The position numbers were made by a program, and so were the translations under genes. Shown one piece after another: positions 22,870-32,834 of a stretch of 64,000 bases of DNA. Every line of letters starts with the position of its first letter. The first letter of the stretch is position 1. The stretch comes from Anodontia alba (taxonomy: Eukaryota > Mollusca > Bivalvia > Lucinida > Lucinidae). The stretch lies in assembly GCA_964016985.1 (NCBI GenBank), contig OZ024825.1:28573893-28637892 (forward strand), in the 5' to 3' direction. Under the pieces are notes generated by a model, which ran no database searches, was not told the DNA's origin, and worked only from the letters and a program-made list of their open reading frames with translations.

Positions 22870-24030
22870 GTATGGAAAGCACCCTGCATCAAACCCCAAT
22901 CAAGAAAACATGTTTCTTTACCTGTCTTGTGTTCACCAGTGTAGCCAAATACTTGCCTAATAATAATATAAACCAATATAAACCAGTTATTACATTTCTC
23001 ACCTTATTTTACTTCATTTCTCAATGCCGACATTGCGACGATTAGAAATGTAATAAAAGTGAGGAATGTAATAACTTTCACCTACTGTTGATCAGCAATC
23101 AACAAGATATGTGTGAGATAATCTTGAAAGAGCCATCAATCAATAAAAAAATGTCTTTATCTGTGTCAAGTTACCATTAAAGTATCCAAATGGTTGCAAA
23201 AAAACGAATTTAATCTAAGTTATAGGGTTATTACATTTCTCACATTGTTGCAGAAATTGGGGCAAGAAATATAACAAACGTGAGAAATGTAATAATTTTT
23301 GCAAACTTCTCATATATGTGAAATAATATGGAAAGGACCATATATCAAACTCCAATCAAGAAAACATGTTCCTTTACCCGTGTTTTGTGTTTACCAGGGT
23401 AGCCAAATACTTGCCTAATGTGATGTAAACCAATCTAAACCAGTTTTTATCTTTCTCACCTGATTTTATTATATTTCTCATTGCCAAAATTGCAATGAGA
23501 AATGTAATAAAAGTGAAAAATGGGATAATTTTCACCTACTGTTGATGTAAGATCAACACAGTTTATGTGAGATAATCTTGAAAGTGCCATCAACTCCAAT
23601 CAAGAAAAAATGTCTTTACCCGTGTCAAGTATTCATTAAAGTAGCCAAATGCTTGCAAAAAAGGATTTTGACCTATCTGAAAGGGTTATTACATTTCTCA
23701 TTTCGTTGCAGATATTGCGGTGAGAAATGTAAGAAAAGTGAAAAATGTAATATTTGCTAACTTCTAAAACATGAAATTATACTAAAAGGACCGTACATAA
23801 AACACTGTGTCTTTACCTGTATTATGTGTTCACCGGGTTTACCAAATACTTGCTCAGTGTGATGTTAAATGATTTAAACCAGTTGTTACATTTCTCACCT
23901 TATTTTATTACATTTCTTGTTGCCAACATTGCAATGAGAAATGTAACAAAAGTAAGAAATGTAATATTTTATTACATTTTTCACTTTAATTATATTTCTT
24001 GTCGTAATATTGCTGTACTGGTTTGAAAAT
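22870..24030 (+). repeat. Hairpin satellite, second block
   Basis: The same monomers resume after the mariner, with landmarks at about 22914, 23153, 23372, 23608 and 23812 and the stem words at 22990-23060, 23230-23300, 23450-23520, 23690-23750 and 23885-23970. In the copy at 23690 the loop reads CRYCGEKCKKSEKCNIC in one frame. Confidence 0.9.
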
Positions 24031-24195
24031 AAAACAAAAAGAAATTGCAAATAAATAAAGTTTATTCTATACAAAGAAAATAGTTAAATAACAACAAACA
24101 AAAATATCACAGATCTTTTTAAGCATAAATCGCATAAAACTATGACACTGCACATATCTATGTGAGACTTATCAAAAGAAAATGACTTAACCCAT
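24031..24195. other. Non-coding stretch
   Basis: AT-rich; nothing recognised. Confidence 0.5.
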
Positions 24196-24198
24196 ACC

Positions 24199-24346
24199 TC
24201 CAGATACGTTTTTTTCTGTTTTTTTTTTTTTGTTTTTTTTTTCAACCAAAAAGTATCAAGGCCCTTCTAATGAGTACCCACAACATTTTCTTGAAGAAAT
24301 AACAAAAATGTTTTTCTTACACCCCCTTTTATCTGGAGCTATGTAA
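24199..24346. mobile_element. AGCTCCAGATAAGA-terminal MITE, degraded
   Basis: Right end TTTATCTGGAGCTATGTA; only half of the central palindrome (ctaatgagtacccacaaca) remains. Confidence 0.65.
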
Positions 24347-24355
24347 ACCTTAAGC

Positions 24356-24500
24356 CCTTGCAGGGAAGATTCATGACATTTATAACTGGGTTTGACATTG
24401 ATTTCAAATTGCAATTTGTCAATTACAATGTCAACCATTTTCTTAGAAAAGAAAATATTTCAGAATGTCTTCTGCTGGAATTTTTACCCAGCAAGTTATG
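24356..24500. mobile_element. ACCCAGCA-terminal MITE
   Basis: Contains 'gaaaatatttcagaatgtct' and 'tctgctggaatttttaccc', as in the clearer copies at 49010 and 56660. Confidence 0.5.
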
Positions 24501-24706
24501 TGTACTGCTGAATCCAGATATACCTTGCCTTTGCAAACAGTGTAGATCCAGATCAGCTGGCTTCTGAAGAAGCCAACTGATCTGGATCTGCACTGTTTGA
24601 CATTTAGTGTGTGAATTTATCCCAGCAATCTGGATCAAGTAATTTGATTGGTTGAAAATTAGAAGTGGGTTTGGCAACTTAATGAATTCAGCATGACATG
24701 GGTTAA
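24500..24706 (+). mobile_element. CCTTGTCCTGCTGAA-terminal MITE with hairpin cassette (family A)
   Basis: Cassette GCAAACAGTGTAGATCC ... GGATCTGCACTGTTTG with stem CAGCTGGCTTCTGAAGAAGC; then 'gattggttgaaaattagaag' and the right end 'catgacatgggtta'. The left end is eroded. Confidence 0.75.
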
Positions 24707-24789
24707 GTAACTGTCCTAGATACTTGGACATTGTTACTCATAACTATACTTGAACTAAAATCTGAACAAGCCTTATCTAACTACTTGGA

Positions 24790-25001
24790 GATATGTTTAA
24801 GCCATTTTAGACTGAATAAACATCCATACACTACACAATGGAAAAGTCAAATTCAATTTTAGGTATGTCAGGTTATGTGACTTAGAGAATCCTAATGAAA
24901 AATGGCTAAACTATTTGCAAACAGCATCCTGCAGTGTCTGATCTGGGTCTGTGTTGTTTGCTAATTACCCTTTTGGGGTCTCCAGACTATAATAGGTTAA
25001 A
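24790..25001 (+). mobile_element. GTAGACTGAAT-type TTAA MITE with hairpin cassette (family H)
   Basis: 'agccattttagactgaata' to 'ctccagactataataggtta'. Same order as 46746-46972, with a shortened cassette. Confidence 0.65.
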
Positions 25002-25125
25002 AGATGCTGGCTGAATACACACAGAGCAGACCCTAATCAAACAGACCCTTCAGGGGCCATTTGATGCTGGCTTACATTGTTTGCTCAGGCTTTAACATCC
25101 AAACACCAGGGGTAATGCACCTATC
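25002..25125. repeat. Solitary hairpin-cassette copy
   Basis: 'agagcagaccctaatcaaac ... tgatgctggcttacattgtttgctcaggc' forms an imperfect stem; terminal repeats unclear. Confidence 0.45.
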
Positions 25126-25140
25126 AATGCTTTATCCCAG

Positions 25141-25146
25141 CTCTCT

Positions 25147-25212
<66 letters not shown>
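25141..25212. repeat. (CT)n(TG)n microsatellite
   Basis: About 30 TG units after a short CT run. Confidence 0.97.
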
Positions 25213-25214
<2 letters not shown>

Positions 25215-25325
25215 AGTAGATTTAGATATTTTTTTTTATATTTCTATGTCTGATTCCTTATGCTGAAAGCATAAATCTGTTTAATTCCCTGGAGAGCTAA
25301 AATAAGAAGCAATTCATCATATTTT

Positions 25326-25521
25326 TAATCCATTTATGCTGAATTGTTTCTTCTACCTTAATTCTTTGGGTCAATCCATTTCCAATAGAAGGGGTGTCGT
25401 CATGCTTTTAAGAAATTTCTGTATTTTAATGCAAACAATGTAGACCATGATCAGCTACTCTGATCTGGGTCTAAACTGTTTGCCAGTGTCCCTTTTGGGG
25501 AATACTAAGCATAAATGGGTT
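25326..25521. mobile_element. CCATTTATGCT-terminal MITE with hairpin cassette
   Basis: AATCCATTTATGCTgaat and aAGCATAAATGGGTTA at the ends; the cassette GCAAACAATGTAGACC ... GGTCTAAACTGTTTGC inside. Confidence 0.7.
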
Positions 25522-25584
25522 ATTTAGTCATAAATTCCCTACATGATAAGCTCATAAACTTTTACTCATTTACACTTCCGTAAT

Positions 25585-25796
25585 AACCCTAAGTACTGGG
25601 ACAGATAGGCCTTTGCAAACAGGGCAGACCCACATCAAATGCTGCATAACAGGGCATCTGATCAGGGTCTACACTGTTTGCCATACATACAGCAATATTT
25701 TAGATCCATCAACAGGTAATAGAATGGATTGTTTCAAATTTTAGATTAAGTATGGTAAGTAAATAAGATATCCCAATACTTAAGGTAAATTCAGTA
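25585..25796. mobile_element. TAAGTATT-terminal MITE with hairpin cassette
   Basis: 'ccctaagtactgggaca' and 'tcccaatacttaaggta' at the ends; the cassette at 25616-25681; then 'catcaacaggtaatagaatgg', shared with 57197. Confidence 0.8.
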
Positions 25797-25828
25797 ATAT
25801 GCTTTTTGTTTTTACACTTGCTGCACAA

Positions 25829-26012
25829 CCATAGCTGCAGACAACCAAAAAACTATTGACATTTTTCTTATTTCTCCACACAAATTGTATACTGTGGCTA
25901 CTCATTAGAATCACCTAATCAAGGCACTTCTAATGAGTACCCACAACTTATATTTTTATGCAGAGACAATAAAAATATTTATTTGAGCCCTCTCTTACCT
26001 AGAGCTATGTAC
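25829..26012. mobile_element. AGCTCCAGATAAGA-terminal MITE
   Basis: CATAGCTGCAGACAAC to CTTACCTAGAGCTATG with the central stem GGCTACTCATTAGAATCACC / CTTCTAATGAGTACCC. Confidence 0.8.
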
Positions 26013-26174
26013 AAAAATGATGAATATACCAGATGTCAAAATGATTCATATGAAATGTCAAGTCCTATGTTCTGGGAAAATTATGACAAATGTTTTAAAA
26101 TAATGTCTATTAATATTTCAATTTAGCAAGAATTTAAGAGACTTCAGTTCTGTTACAAGCCTTCAAAGCCAGTA

Positions 26175-27451
26175 TGAGTTACGATCAACAATTTCTCAGC
26201 CTGATAAACTCAGAATGAATAAATTGAAATGAAACCCCAATCAGTTGATAATTTTATCTTATTCAACACCTTTTGTAGAAAGAATAAAATTTCAAAGATA
26301 TTGATTTCAGAAGGAATTAGGTGCAAACAGGGGAAGGGTGTGTTAAACTGAGAAAATGGACAAAGTTGTAAAGTAGTCATAAAGTACTTCTGTAAGAAGG
26401 GCATGTCTCTGAAGGAAATTCATGATGACTTCATTAAAACCCTTGGGGATGAGTCTCCTTCTTACAGCATGGTGAAGAAATGGGCTGCTGAACTTAGAAA
26501 AGAGGGAGGGAGAGCATGGAGGATTATGAACGGTCTTGGTGCCCCAAAGAGGCTACTACAAATGTAAACATTGAGCTTGTGCACAGTCTGATCATGTATG
26601 ACAGATGAAGAAGCCTGTGTGATATAGCTAGACAAATACCGGTAGACATAAGTTTTGGGGCAGCTCAGTCTATCTTGACCACTATCTTAGAAATGTCCAA
26701 GGTCTTAGCTAGATGGGTCCCCAGAATTTGACCCAAGATCAGAAGAAGAGCAGGCTTGATATTTCTAAGTATTTCCTGTCTCTTTATGAAGATGACCTTG
26801 AGGAATTAATGCATCGTGACCCAAGATGAGATGGGTCCATCACTTTGATCCTGAGGCAAAAAATACTCTGCAATGGAAGGATCCTGGCTCACCCCATCCT
26901 AAGAAATTTAAGTGAGTTTCCTCAGCAGGGAAGGTAATGGTCTCTATCTTTTGGGATAGCCAGGGGATTATCATGATGGATTATCTTGAGAAGCATTTCT
27001 TTATAAATAGTGCATATTATGTAGAAAAACTAAGGTGGCTGCGTCAGGAGATTGTGAAGAAAAGAAGAGTAAAGTTGACTTGAGGTGTTCTGCTCTTGCA
27101 AGAAAATGCATCAACCCACACCTCTCAAGCTGCTATGCTGCTGAGACTAAATGTAGCGTCGAGATCCTTCTTCATCCCTCGTATTCTCCAGATTTAGCCC
27201 CTTCAAACTTCCATCTGTTTCCAAATCTGTGTGAAGTATGAATTTTGGAAGCAATGGAGGCATCACACATGCTGTTGCGGAGTATTTGGGGGACCAGGAA
27301 GAAAACTTCTATTTTAAAGGGATAAGCAAACTGGAACAGCATTGGAGAAAGTGCATAGAGGCAAACAGAGCTTATGTTGAGAAATAATGGCACAATTTCT
27401 GCTCTTGATCATACCCAAAGTACAGGGGCTGAGAACTTTTTTATCATCCTA
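26175..27451 (+). mobile_element. mariner element, nearly full length, inactive
   Basis: Imperfect TIRs: 'gatcaacaatttctcagcc' near 26183 and 'ggctgagaactttttt' near 27427. The length is about 1.28 kb, normal for mariner. The termini differ from those of the element at 20189, so this is a second lineage. Confidence 0.8.
26356..27387 (+). pseudogene. mariner transposase, decayed by frameshifts and stops
   Basis: From the ATG at 26356 the pieces read, across frames: VIKYFCKKGMSLKEIHDDFI and YSMVKKWAAELRKEGG (helix-turn-helix DNA-binding half), ELVHSLIM, RSLCDIARQIPVDISFGAAQ, RLDISKYFLSLYEDDLEELM, RWVHHFDPEAKNTLQWKDPG, VMVSIFWDSQGIIMMDYLEK, QENASTHTSQAA, VEILLHPSYSPDLAPSNFHL, and finally HWRKCIEANRAYVEK before TAA at 27385. 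This is the full domain order of a mariner transposase. The third catalytic Asp of the DD34D set is Asn (APSN) and the second is Glu-Asn (LLQENA), so even a frame-corrected protein would lack the triad. Many stops show old age. Confidence 0.9.
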
Positions 27452-27494
27452 TATATTCATACACCATGAACCTAATGTATAACAGTGCTTTTTC

Positions 27495-27700
27495 TAATCA
27501 AAGCGCCAAGCAAAATTGAAGCAGATGATATTCAAACAATTTTATTATTATTTTTCAGAGAAAATAAGTCTTGACATTTCGAATGAACTGACTGTTAGGT
27601 AGACAATTCAAATGAAATTTTAAGCCTTATTTTTGCTAAAGAGTAAAATAAGATACAAGATGACTTCTGCTACAATTATGATTTGTACGTATTATTGTAA
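27495..27700. mobile_element. TTAA-type MITE, partial (family E)
   Basis: 'aaagcgccaagcaaaattg', 'ttttcagagaaaataagtct' and 'gacttctgctacaattatg'; end eroded. Confidence 0.65.
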
Positions 27701-28085
27701 AAAAAAAAACTAATGAGGCCATGGTTTTGTGGGTTCATATTCATACTGTAACTTTAAAAAATTGCCAGGCTTTAATAACTGATTGTGCATTTAGCTTTTC
27801 ATTTTTTTAACTAGATTTTTAACAACTTGTATTATTTAGATTTAAATGCTTCCTGCCTGTCTCAAACACACCGACAGATCAATAAACTTTTAGCTAATCA
27901 GAGCCGTGAAGTATTTTGAAAAGGGAGAAAAAAGGATATTGTTCGACCCTAGTAAAGTTTGAATTAACGCATGATTCTTAATGTCCAATTGGTGAAGGTA
28001 TTTCGGGTAATAAATAATACACTATATTTAACAAAAATCACAGACAGTTGATAATGACTACAAACTTCATTTAAATAAACATAAA
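27701..28085. other. Non-coding stretch
   Basis: Nothing recognised. Confidence 0.5.
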
Positions 28086-28088
28086 CAG

Positions 28089-28320
28089 GGCCACACCATG
28101 CAATAATGTGTCCTCAGGCATATGCGCACAGCGAAGGCCCAGACCAGCCTGTGCATCCATGCAGTCTGATCAGGACTTTTGCTGTCAGTTAACAGAATCA
28201 TTAGACACTACAGAATGCATCAATGGAGCACAAATGCGCGGATGAGATTTTGTGCATGTGTGCGCTTCTGAATTTGCATTTTGCGTATGCTCAAAGACAC
28301 ATTTTCACTTGGCGCAGCCC
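28089..28320. mobile_element. GGGCCATGCCAAG-terminal MITE (family G)
   Basis: 'gggccacaccatgcaata' to 'ttttcacttggcgcagccc', with 'cagcctgtgcatccatgcagtctgatcag' in parts shared with 52600 and 59303. Confidence 0.65.
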
Positions 28321-28329
28321 AATAAATGT

Positions 28330-28582
28330 CTGGGCCAAGATGTTCAAAGCATTGTTAGCTTAACGAGCTCATTAGTGGTCAAAATATTAATTGTTCTAGT
28401 TAGTACAATATCTAATTCAAAGATATTTTTGCTGAAAAAATGTGAGTAGATAGCATTTTTTCAGCAAAAATATTAGCATATATGCCATATTTAATGAATA
28501 ACGTTTTAACGATTTGTTAACTAATGACATCGATATTATACTAAAAGGACCGTACATAAAACATTGAACAACTGGGCCCTGT
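28330..28582 (-). mobile_element. GGGCCCAGTTGTTCAAA-terminal MITE (family F)
   Basis: Ends 'gggccaagatgttcaaagc' and 'gaacaactgggccct'. Central stem ATTTTTGCTGAAAAAATG / CATTTTTTCAGCAAAAAT. Inside the right half 'actaaaaggaccgtacataa' matches the hairpin satellite (23780). Confidence 0.75.
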
Positions 28583-28599
28583 TTAGTGTGTACAGAAAA

Positions 28600-28796
28600 G
28601 CAAGTTTCTTTTGCATCAAGAAACTTAACAAGAATGGCTACACTTTCAAAATTACACTTTTAAAACCTGCTAAAAACTGTTGGATGAGTGACAAACAATG
28701 TAGACCCCAATCAGATGTCACATTCTGCAGCATCTGATCTGGATTTCTACCATTTGCTCAGGCCTGTCTGTCACAATACTTTGGATAAATAAGCTA
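28600..28796. mobile_element. Partial TAAGTATT-type MITE with hairpin cassette
   Basis: 'gttggatgagtgacaaacaatgtagacc' in pieces, the cassette, and 'tgctcaggcctgtctgtcac' as at 16970-17070. Confidence 0.6.
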
Positions 28797-28831
28797 ATTA
28801 GATGCAAGCACTTACATGAACTCTCTGCTTC

Positions 28832-29226
28832 AAGAAGGACCATAGTCAGTTTCTGGCAAAAGAATGTACACAATACTGGTTAACCGCTTAGAGGACTAAG
28901 CTTGTCCAGTAAAAGTGTGGTTAGGTAAACTGACCATGCTCAACATGACCCCACTGGGCAACATTCTTTCGTAGAGATTGATCATGAAATATTTTCTACG
29001 GTCATTCTCTCCCTTCTGCTGATTCAAGAAGGGCAGTTGTCAGTTTCTGGCGAAAGAATGTGCACAATACTGGTTAACCGCTTAGAGGACTAAGCCTGCC
29101 CAGTAAACATGTGGTTAGGTAAACTGACCGCGCTCGACATGACCCCATTGGGTTGACTGGGCCGTAAAACCTCAACACAAACAAACATGACCCCATTGGG
29201 CTGACTGGGCCATAAAACCTCAAAAC
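28832..29226 (+). mobile_element. SINE body in rearranged, partly triplicated form
   Basis: Sense-strand SINE body without the tRNA head. The block from 'cagtttctggc' through 'gaccccactggg' occurs at about 28845-28955 and again at about 29040-29160. The tail block 'gaccccattgggctgactgg' occurs twice more up to 29222. This looks like template switching or serial insertion. Confidence 0.75.
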
Positions 29227-29269
29227 AAAAACCAAATATATTAATACTGGATAAATTCAGCAGATGAAA

Positions 29270-29440
29270 AAATGACAAAATTTTGTAATTTTCCCCAGAA
29301 AATAGGATTTGATATATCAGGTAAACTGTCTTCTACAAAGACAATTTGCATGAAATGTCAAATCCTTTTTTCTGAAAAAAAAGAAAAGAAAAATATTTCA
29401 AAATGTTGACAGCTGAATTTTTTACCCAGCATTCTGCATG
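29270..29440. mobile_element. ACCCAGCA-terminal MITE (family D)
   Basis: Stem words 'aagacaatttgcatgaaatg', 'gaaaaatatttcaaaatg' and the end 'ttttttacccagca'. Confidence 0.65.
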
Positions 29441-29534
29441 TCAAGCAGCCATTTTCTGTCTTTCCCATAAGAGATAAACACGGGTCTCAATCATATTTCA
29501 TTACACTACCAATTCTTTGAACAATTGGCCATGA

Positions 29535-29813
29535 CATCACGAAAACATGCCTATATAATTTTGACCCCCTTAAGCCCCACTTTTATATAGTAAAACTGGG
29601 GTTTACAGGGGTATACATTAGTTTTTTTATTTCTGTTAAAAAACATGATTGTGGGTACTTGTTAGAACTGCTTCACTGAGGCAGTTCTTAATGAGTACTC
29701 ACAATCTATGATTAGAGCAGAAATATGAAAACTATAAGAGTTTTTTATCTGAAAACTTTCAGTTTTTGGAGGTGAAATTTTCTGTATATTTGAATAGGCA
29801 TGTTTTCGTAATG
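29535..29813 (-). mobile_element. CATTACGAAAACA-terminal MITE (family C)
   Basis: CATCACGAAAACATGCCTAT to ATAGGCATGTTTTCGTAATG, a 20-bp TIR; central stem GTTAGAACTGC..GCAGTTCTTAA. Confidence 0.88.
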
Positions 29814-30059
29814 AGTCCAAAGAGATTGTAAGAAATGAGAAAAGCATCTAAAGGATAAGCTATATTTTTTCAACTGTTGATAAGCAAACTTTATTTTTAT
29901 TTATGCTACAAATCTTATCATTTTTTTTTAACTCTTTCGGTACCAAATTTCAGACAACATTTGTCATCTACTTTTCTAGATCCAGATGAGACGGCTGATC
30001 TATGCTGTTTGCAAAAGCCTATTATTATCGCCTGTGGCAGTGAAACAAAACATAGTCCA

Positions 30060-30255
30060 GATCTGGAGATCGAGCTCTTTTTTTTTTTCAACAGAAGCAC
30101 TAATATTTTTCTCATTTCTGTACAAAATCATATGTTGTGGATACTCATTAAAAGCATCTCATGGAGGTGCTTCTATTGAGTATCTACAACATGTTTTTGA
30201 GGAGAAACAAAAGTGGTTTAGTGGATATCCCCTCTTATCTGGAGCCATGGCAGTC
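30060..30255. mobile_element. AGCTCCAGATAAGA-terminal MITE
   Basis: Stem CATATGTTGTGGATACTCAT / ATTGAGTATCTACAACATG and the right end CTCTTATCTGGAGCCATGG. Confidence 0.75.
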
Positions 30256-30311
30256 TTTGGGGTTTAATGAAGTGCAATCACAATGTTTTGACTAGTCCTA
30301 GCAGTGAGTTT

Positions 30312-30525
30312 AACCCTTATCCTGCTGAATAATTTAATTAGCCACACCCATTTCTGACTATCAGCCAGTCAGATTACATCAATCATAGAATGTTTTCATT
30401 CAAAATCACAAACTGAATGGCAAACAGTGTAGATCCTGATCAGATGGCTTCTTCAGAAGCCATCTGATCTGAATCTACACTGTTTGCAAACGTAGGGGAT
30501 GTCATGAACAGCAAGATAAGGGTTA
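30312..30525 (-). mobile_element. Family A MITE with hairpin cassette
   Basis: TTTAACCCTTATCCTGCTGA to AAGATAAGGGTTAAA; cassette stem GATCAGATGGCTTCTTCAG / AGAAGCCATCTGATC. TTAA on both sides. Confidence 0.9.
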
Positions 30526-31100
30526 AAATCTTTAGTCCAGATACCAATTCTACTTTTATAACAGAAATTTAAAATGGATGCATCTCAAAGAGAGAGTTGA
30601 ACATTGCCATGTCCGCATGCAAAGAGAGACCACTCTAGAGGCACTTTTGATGAGAGTACTTTAATTAAGATCTCAGAATATATGAACTGCAATATGATAA
30701 TAAGGTCCTAATAACACAGGCAATGGTCCAGATGAGGACTTGGACAGGGTAGGGTTGGGGTGATTGAGATATATGTGTACTGTTAAAACTATTCAATAAA
30801 AATTTGGCCCTTTAATCAGTAGTCAGTAAACTGATTTTTTGCACAAAAAAAACACAAAAACATTTACACACAAGATTTTGGCATTAACTGTGAAATTTAA
30901 ACACAAAATAATAGCTAATCATTATTATCATCATTATTATTATTATTATCATTAGAAAAATCTCAATAAACCAATATATAACATTGCCCTTATTCATTAT
31001 TAGTAAACCCCATCCAAACCCACCCAAATCAGACTGCATATTTGTGCAGTCTGATAATCATCTTTATTGCCCACATTACAGAATCAGTGGATAGTGTAAA
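30526..31100. other. Non-coding stretch with short (ATT)n
   Basis: ATTATT-type repeats at 30931-30953 and a small stem GACTGCATATTTGTGCAGTC at 31033. No gene. Confidence 0.5.
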
Positions 31101-31101
31101 A

Positions 31102-31313
31102 TTAACCCTTGTCCTGCTGAACCCGGATATACCCTGCCTTTGCAAACAGTGTAGATCCAGATCAGTTGGCTTCTGAAGAAGCCAACTGATCTGGATCTGC
31201 ACTGTTTGCCATTAATATGAGAATTTATAGAACATTCCGGATCAAGTAATCTGATTGGCTGAAAATTAGAAGTAAGCATGGCATCTTAAATTATTCAGCA
31301 GGACAAGGGTCAA
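31102..31313 (+). mobile_element. Family A MITE with hairpin cassette
   Basis: TTAACCCTTGTCCTGCTGAA to TTCAGCAGGACAAGGGTCAA; stem GATCAGTTGGCTTCTGAAG / AGAAGCCAACTGATC. Confidence 0.92.
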
Positions 31314-31477
31314 TTAATTGATTGCTCCATGTATGTATAAGCATGACTATAGATAAGAATAGGAATATCCAGGTAAATATTTCTCTCATATCTGCATGAA
31401 ACCATTTGTTGTGGCTACTTGTTGGAATCTTTTTTACTACTTATTGTGACTTGTTTCATGAATAACTGTGGATAAGT

Positions 31478-31687
31478 GAACCCTTGTCCTGCTAACATGG
31501 ATATATCCTGCCTTTGCAAACAGAGTAGATCCAGATCAGTTGGCTTCTAAGAAGCCAACTGATCTGGATCCACACTGCTTGACAATTTATATGTGAATTT
31601 ATATCAACAATCTGGATCAAGTAATCTGATTGGCTGAAAATCTGGAAAGGGCATGGCATCTTAATTTATTCAACAGGACAAGGGTTA
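31478..31687 (+). mobile_element. Family A MITE with hairpin cassette
   Basis: 'gaacccttgtcctgct' to 'caacaggacaagggttaa'; stem GTTGGCTTCTAAGAAGCCAAC. Confidence 0.9.
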
Positions 31688-31720
31688 AGTCACAACATAA
31701 GAAAATGTATCTACTGTATT

Positions 31721-31886
31721 TACTCTTAAGTATTGGGACACCGTATCTCTTCACCATACTTGTCCTAAAATTTAAAATAGTCCATTCTACTACCCATAGA
31801 TGTGTCTAAAATATTGGTGTATGTATGGGAATTCTGCGGCATCTGATCTTGGTCTATACTGTTTGCAAAGGCCTATCTGTTCCAAA
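31721..31886. mobile_element. Partial TAAGTATT-terminal MITE
   Basis: 'ctcttaagtattgggaca' at the left; only the right half of the cassette (gtctatactgtttgc) remains. Confidence 0.6.
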
Positions 31887-31959
31887 CATGCCATTATGCC
31901 CTTTTTTCACATTGCTCAGTTGTGTGTTTGTTATTTTTATTATCAAAACAGCATTGTAC

Positions 31960-32092
31960 TTTTTTATTTCTCCAAAAATATTTGCTATTAGTACTTATTA
32001 GAATTGCCTCAGTGAAATGATTCAAATGAGTACCCACAGCATATGAAATTTACCTGCATAGCCTTCTTATCTGGAACTATCATCCATTTGTA
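31960..32092. mobile_element. Partial AGCTCCAGATAAGA-terminal MITE
   Basis: 'tacttattagaattgcctca ... gagtacccacagcatatg' and the right end CTTCTTATCTGGAACTATC. Confidence 0.65.
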
Positions 32093-32165
32093 ATATTAAT
32101 ATTCCTTCTAAATCTGTGAGTAAACCATTCACAGATAGTTGCCAAGATGGACCTCTTCTAAATCT

Positions 32166-32580
32166 TTGCACAATAAATCAATTTTACAGTACTGGTAATT
32201 AGTGCTTTAAACTGCAAAAATGCTCTTTAATTTTGCACATTAAATCAATTTTACAGTACTGGTAATTAGTGTTTTAAACTGCAAAAATGCTCTTTAATTT
32301 TGCACATTAAATCAATTTTACAGTACTGGTAATTAGTGTTTTAAAACGCAAAAATGCTCTTTAATTTTGCACATTAAATCAATTTTACAGTACTGGTAAT
32401 TAGTGTTTTAAACTGCAAAAATACTCCTTTTTTTGCACATTAAATCAATGAATTTTACAGTACTGGTTATAAGTCTTTAAACTGCAAAAATGCTTTTTTT
32501 TTTTTAACATTAAATCAATTTTACAGTACTGGTAATTAATGTTTTTAAACTGCAAAAAATACTTTTTTATGATGAAAATA
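32166..32580 (-). repeat. 67-bp tandem array in the RGS22-like 3' UTR
   Basis: Six near-identical units start at about 32182, 32249, 32316, 32383, 32453 and 32519 (period 67, 67, 67, 70, 66). They lie immediately after the stop codon of the minus-strand gene. In gene sense, most units carry an ATTAAA hexamer (TTTAAT on the plus strand), a known alternative poly(A) signal. The last two units have T-tract expansions that destroy it. Confidence 0.85.
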
Positions 32581-32593
32581 TTCAAAGATGGAA

Positions 32594-32834
32594 TCATTTT
32601 TTCTGCTGTCCATTTGACTTGTCTTTGCTGGTTTTAGCAGGTGTTTTTGAGGAAGCTGTTAATGTATCCGGGGAGACTGCTTTCTGAGAAATTATACTGG
32701 ACTGTTTTGACTGGCTACCTCTACGGTCCAATACATCCAAAGACGATTTTCTACTTCCTGTGTCTTTAACCTTCTTCTTGGGCACTTCAGCTGTTTCTTC
32801 TCCCTTCTTATCATTAGTTAACTTCACAGACTTT
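32594..32834 (-). CDS. RGS22: RGS22-like last coding exon: basic C-terminal tail and stop
   Basis: The exon is 241 nt, entered in phase 2 (AG+A restores an Arg codon) after acceptor gattatttcag. It ends in TGA at 32594-32596. It encodes about 79 residues, starting KSVKLTNDKKGEETAEVPKK and ending DKSNGQQKK: low-complexity, Lys/Ser/Thr-rich, with no recognised domain. The three-way phase agreement with exons 6 and 7 is the main support. The 3' UTR runs straight into a 67-bp tandem array. Confidence 0.75.

Noticed and set aside
23578..23760. Cys-rich zinc-finger-like peptide CRYCGEKCKKSEKCNIC
   Set aside because: It occurs in one satellite monomer only; neighbouring monomers have stops or lose the cysteines, so no gene is claimed.
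27035..27241. 68-codon plus-strand frame as a separate gene
   Set aside because: It is a frame-shifted piece of the mariner transposase pseudogene at 26356-27387.
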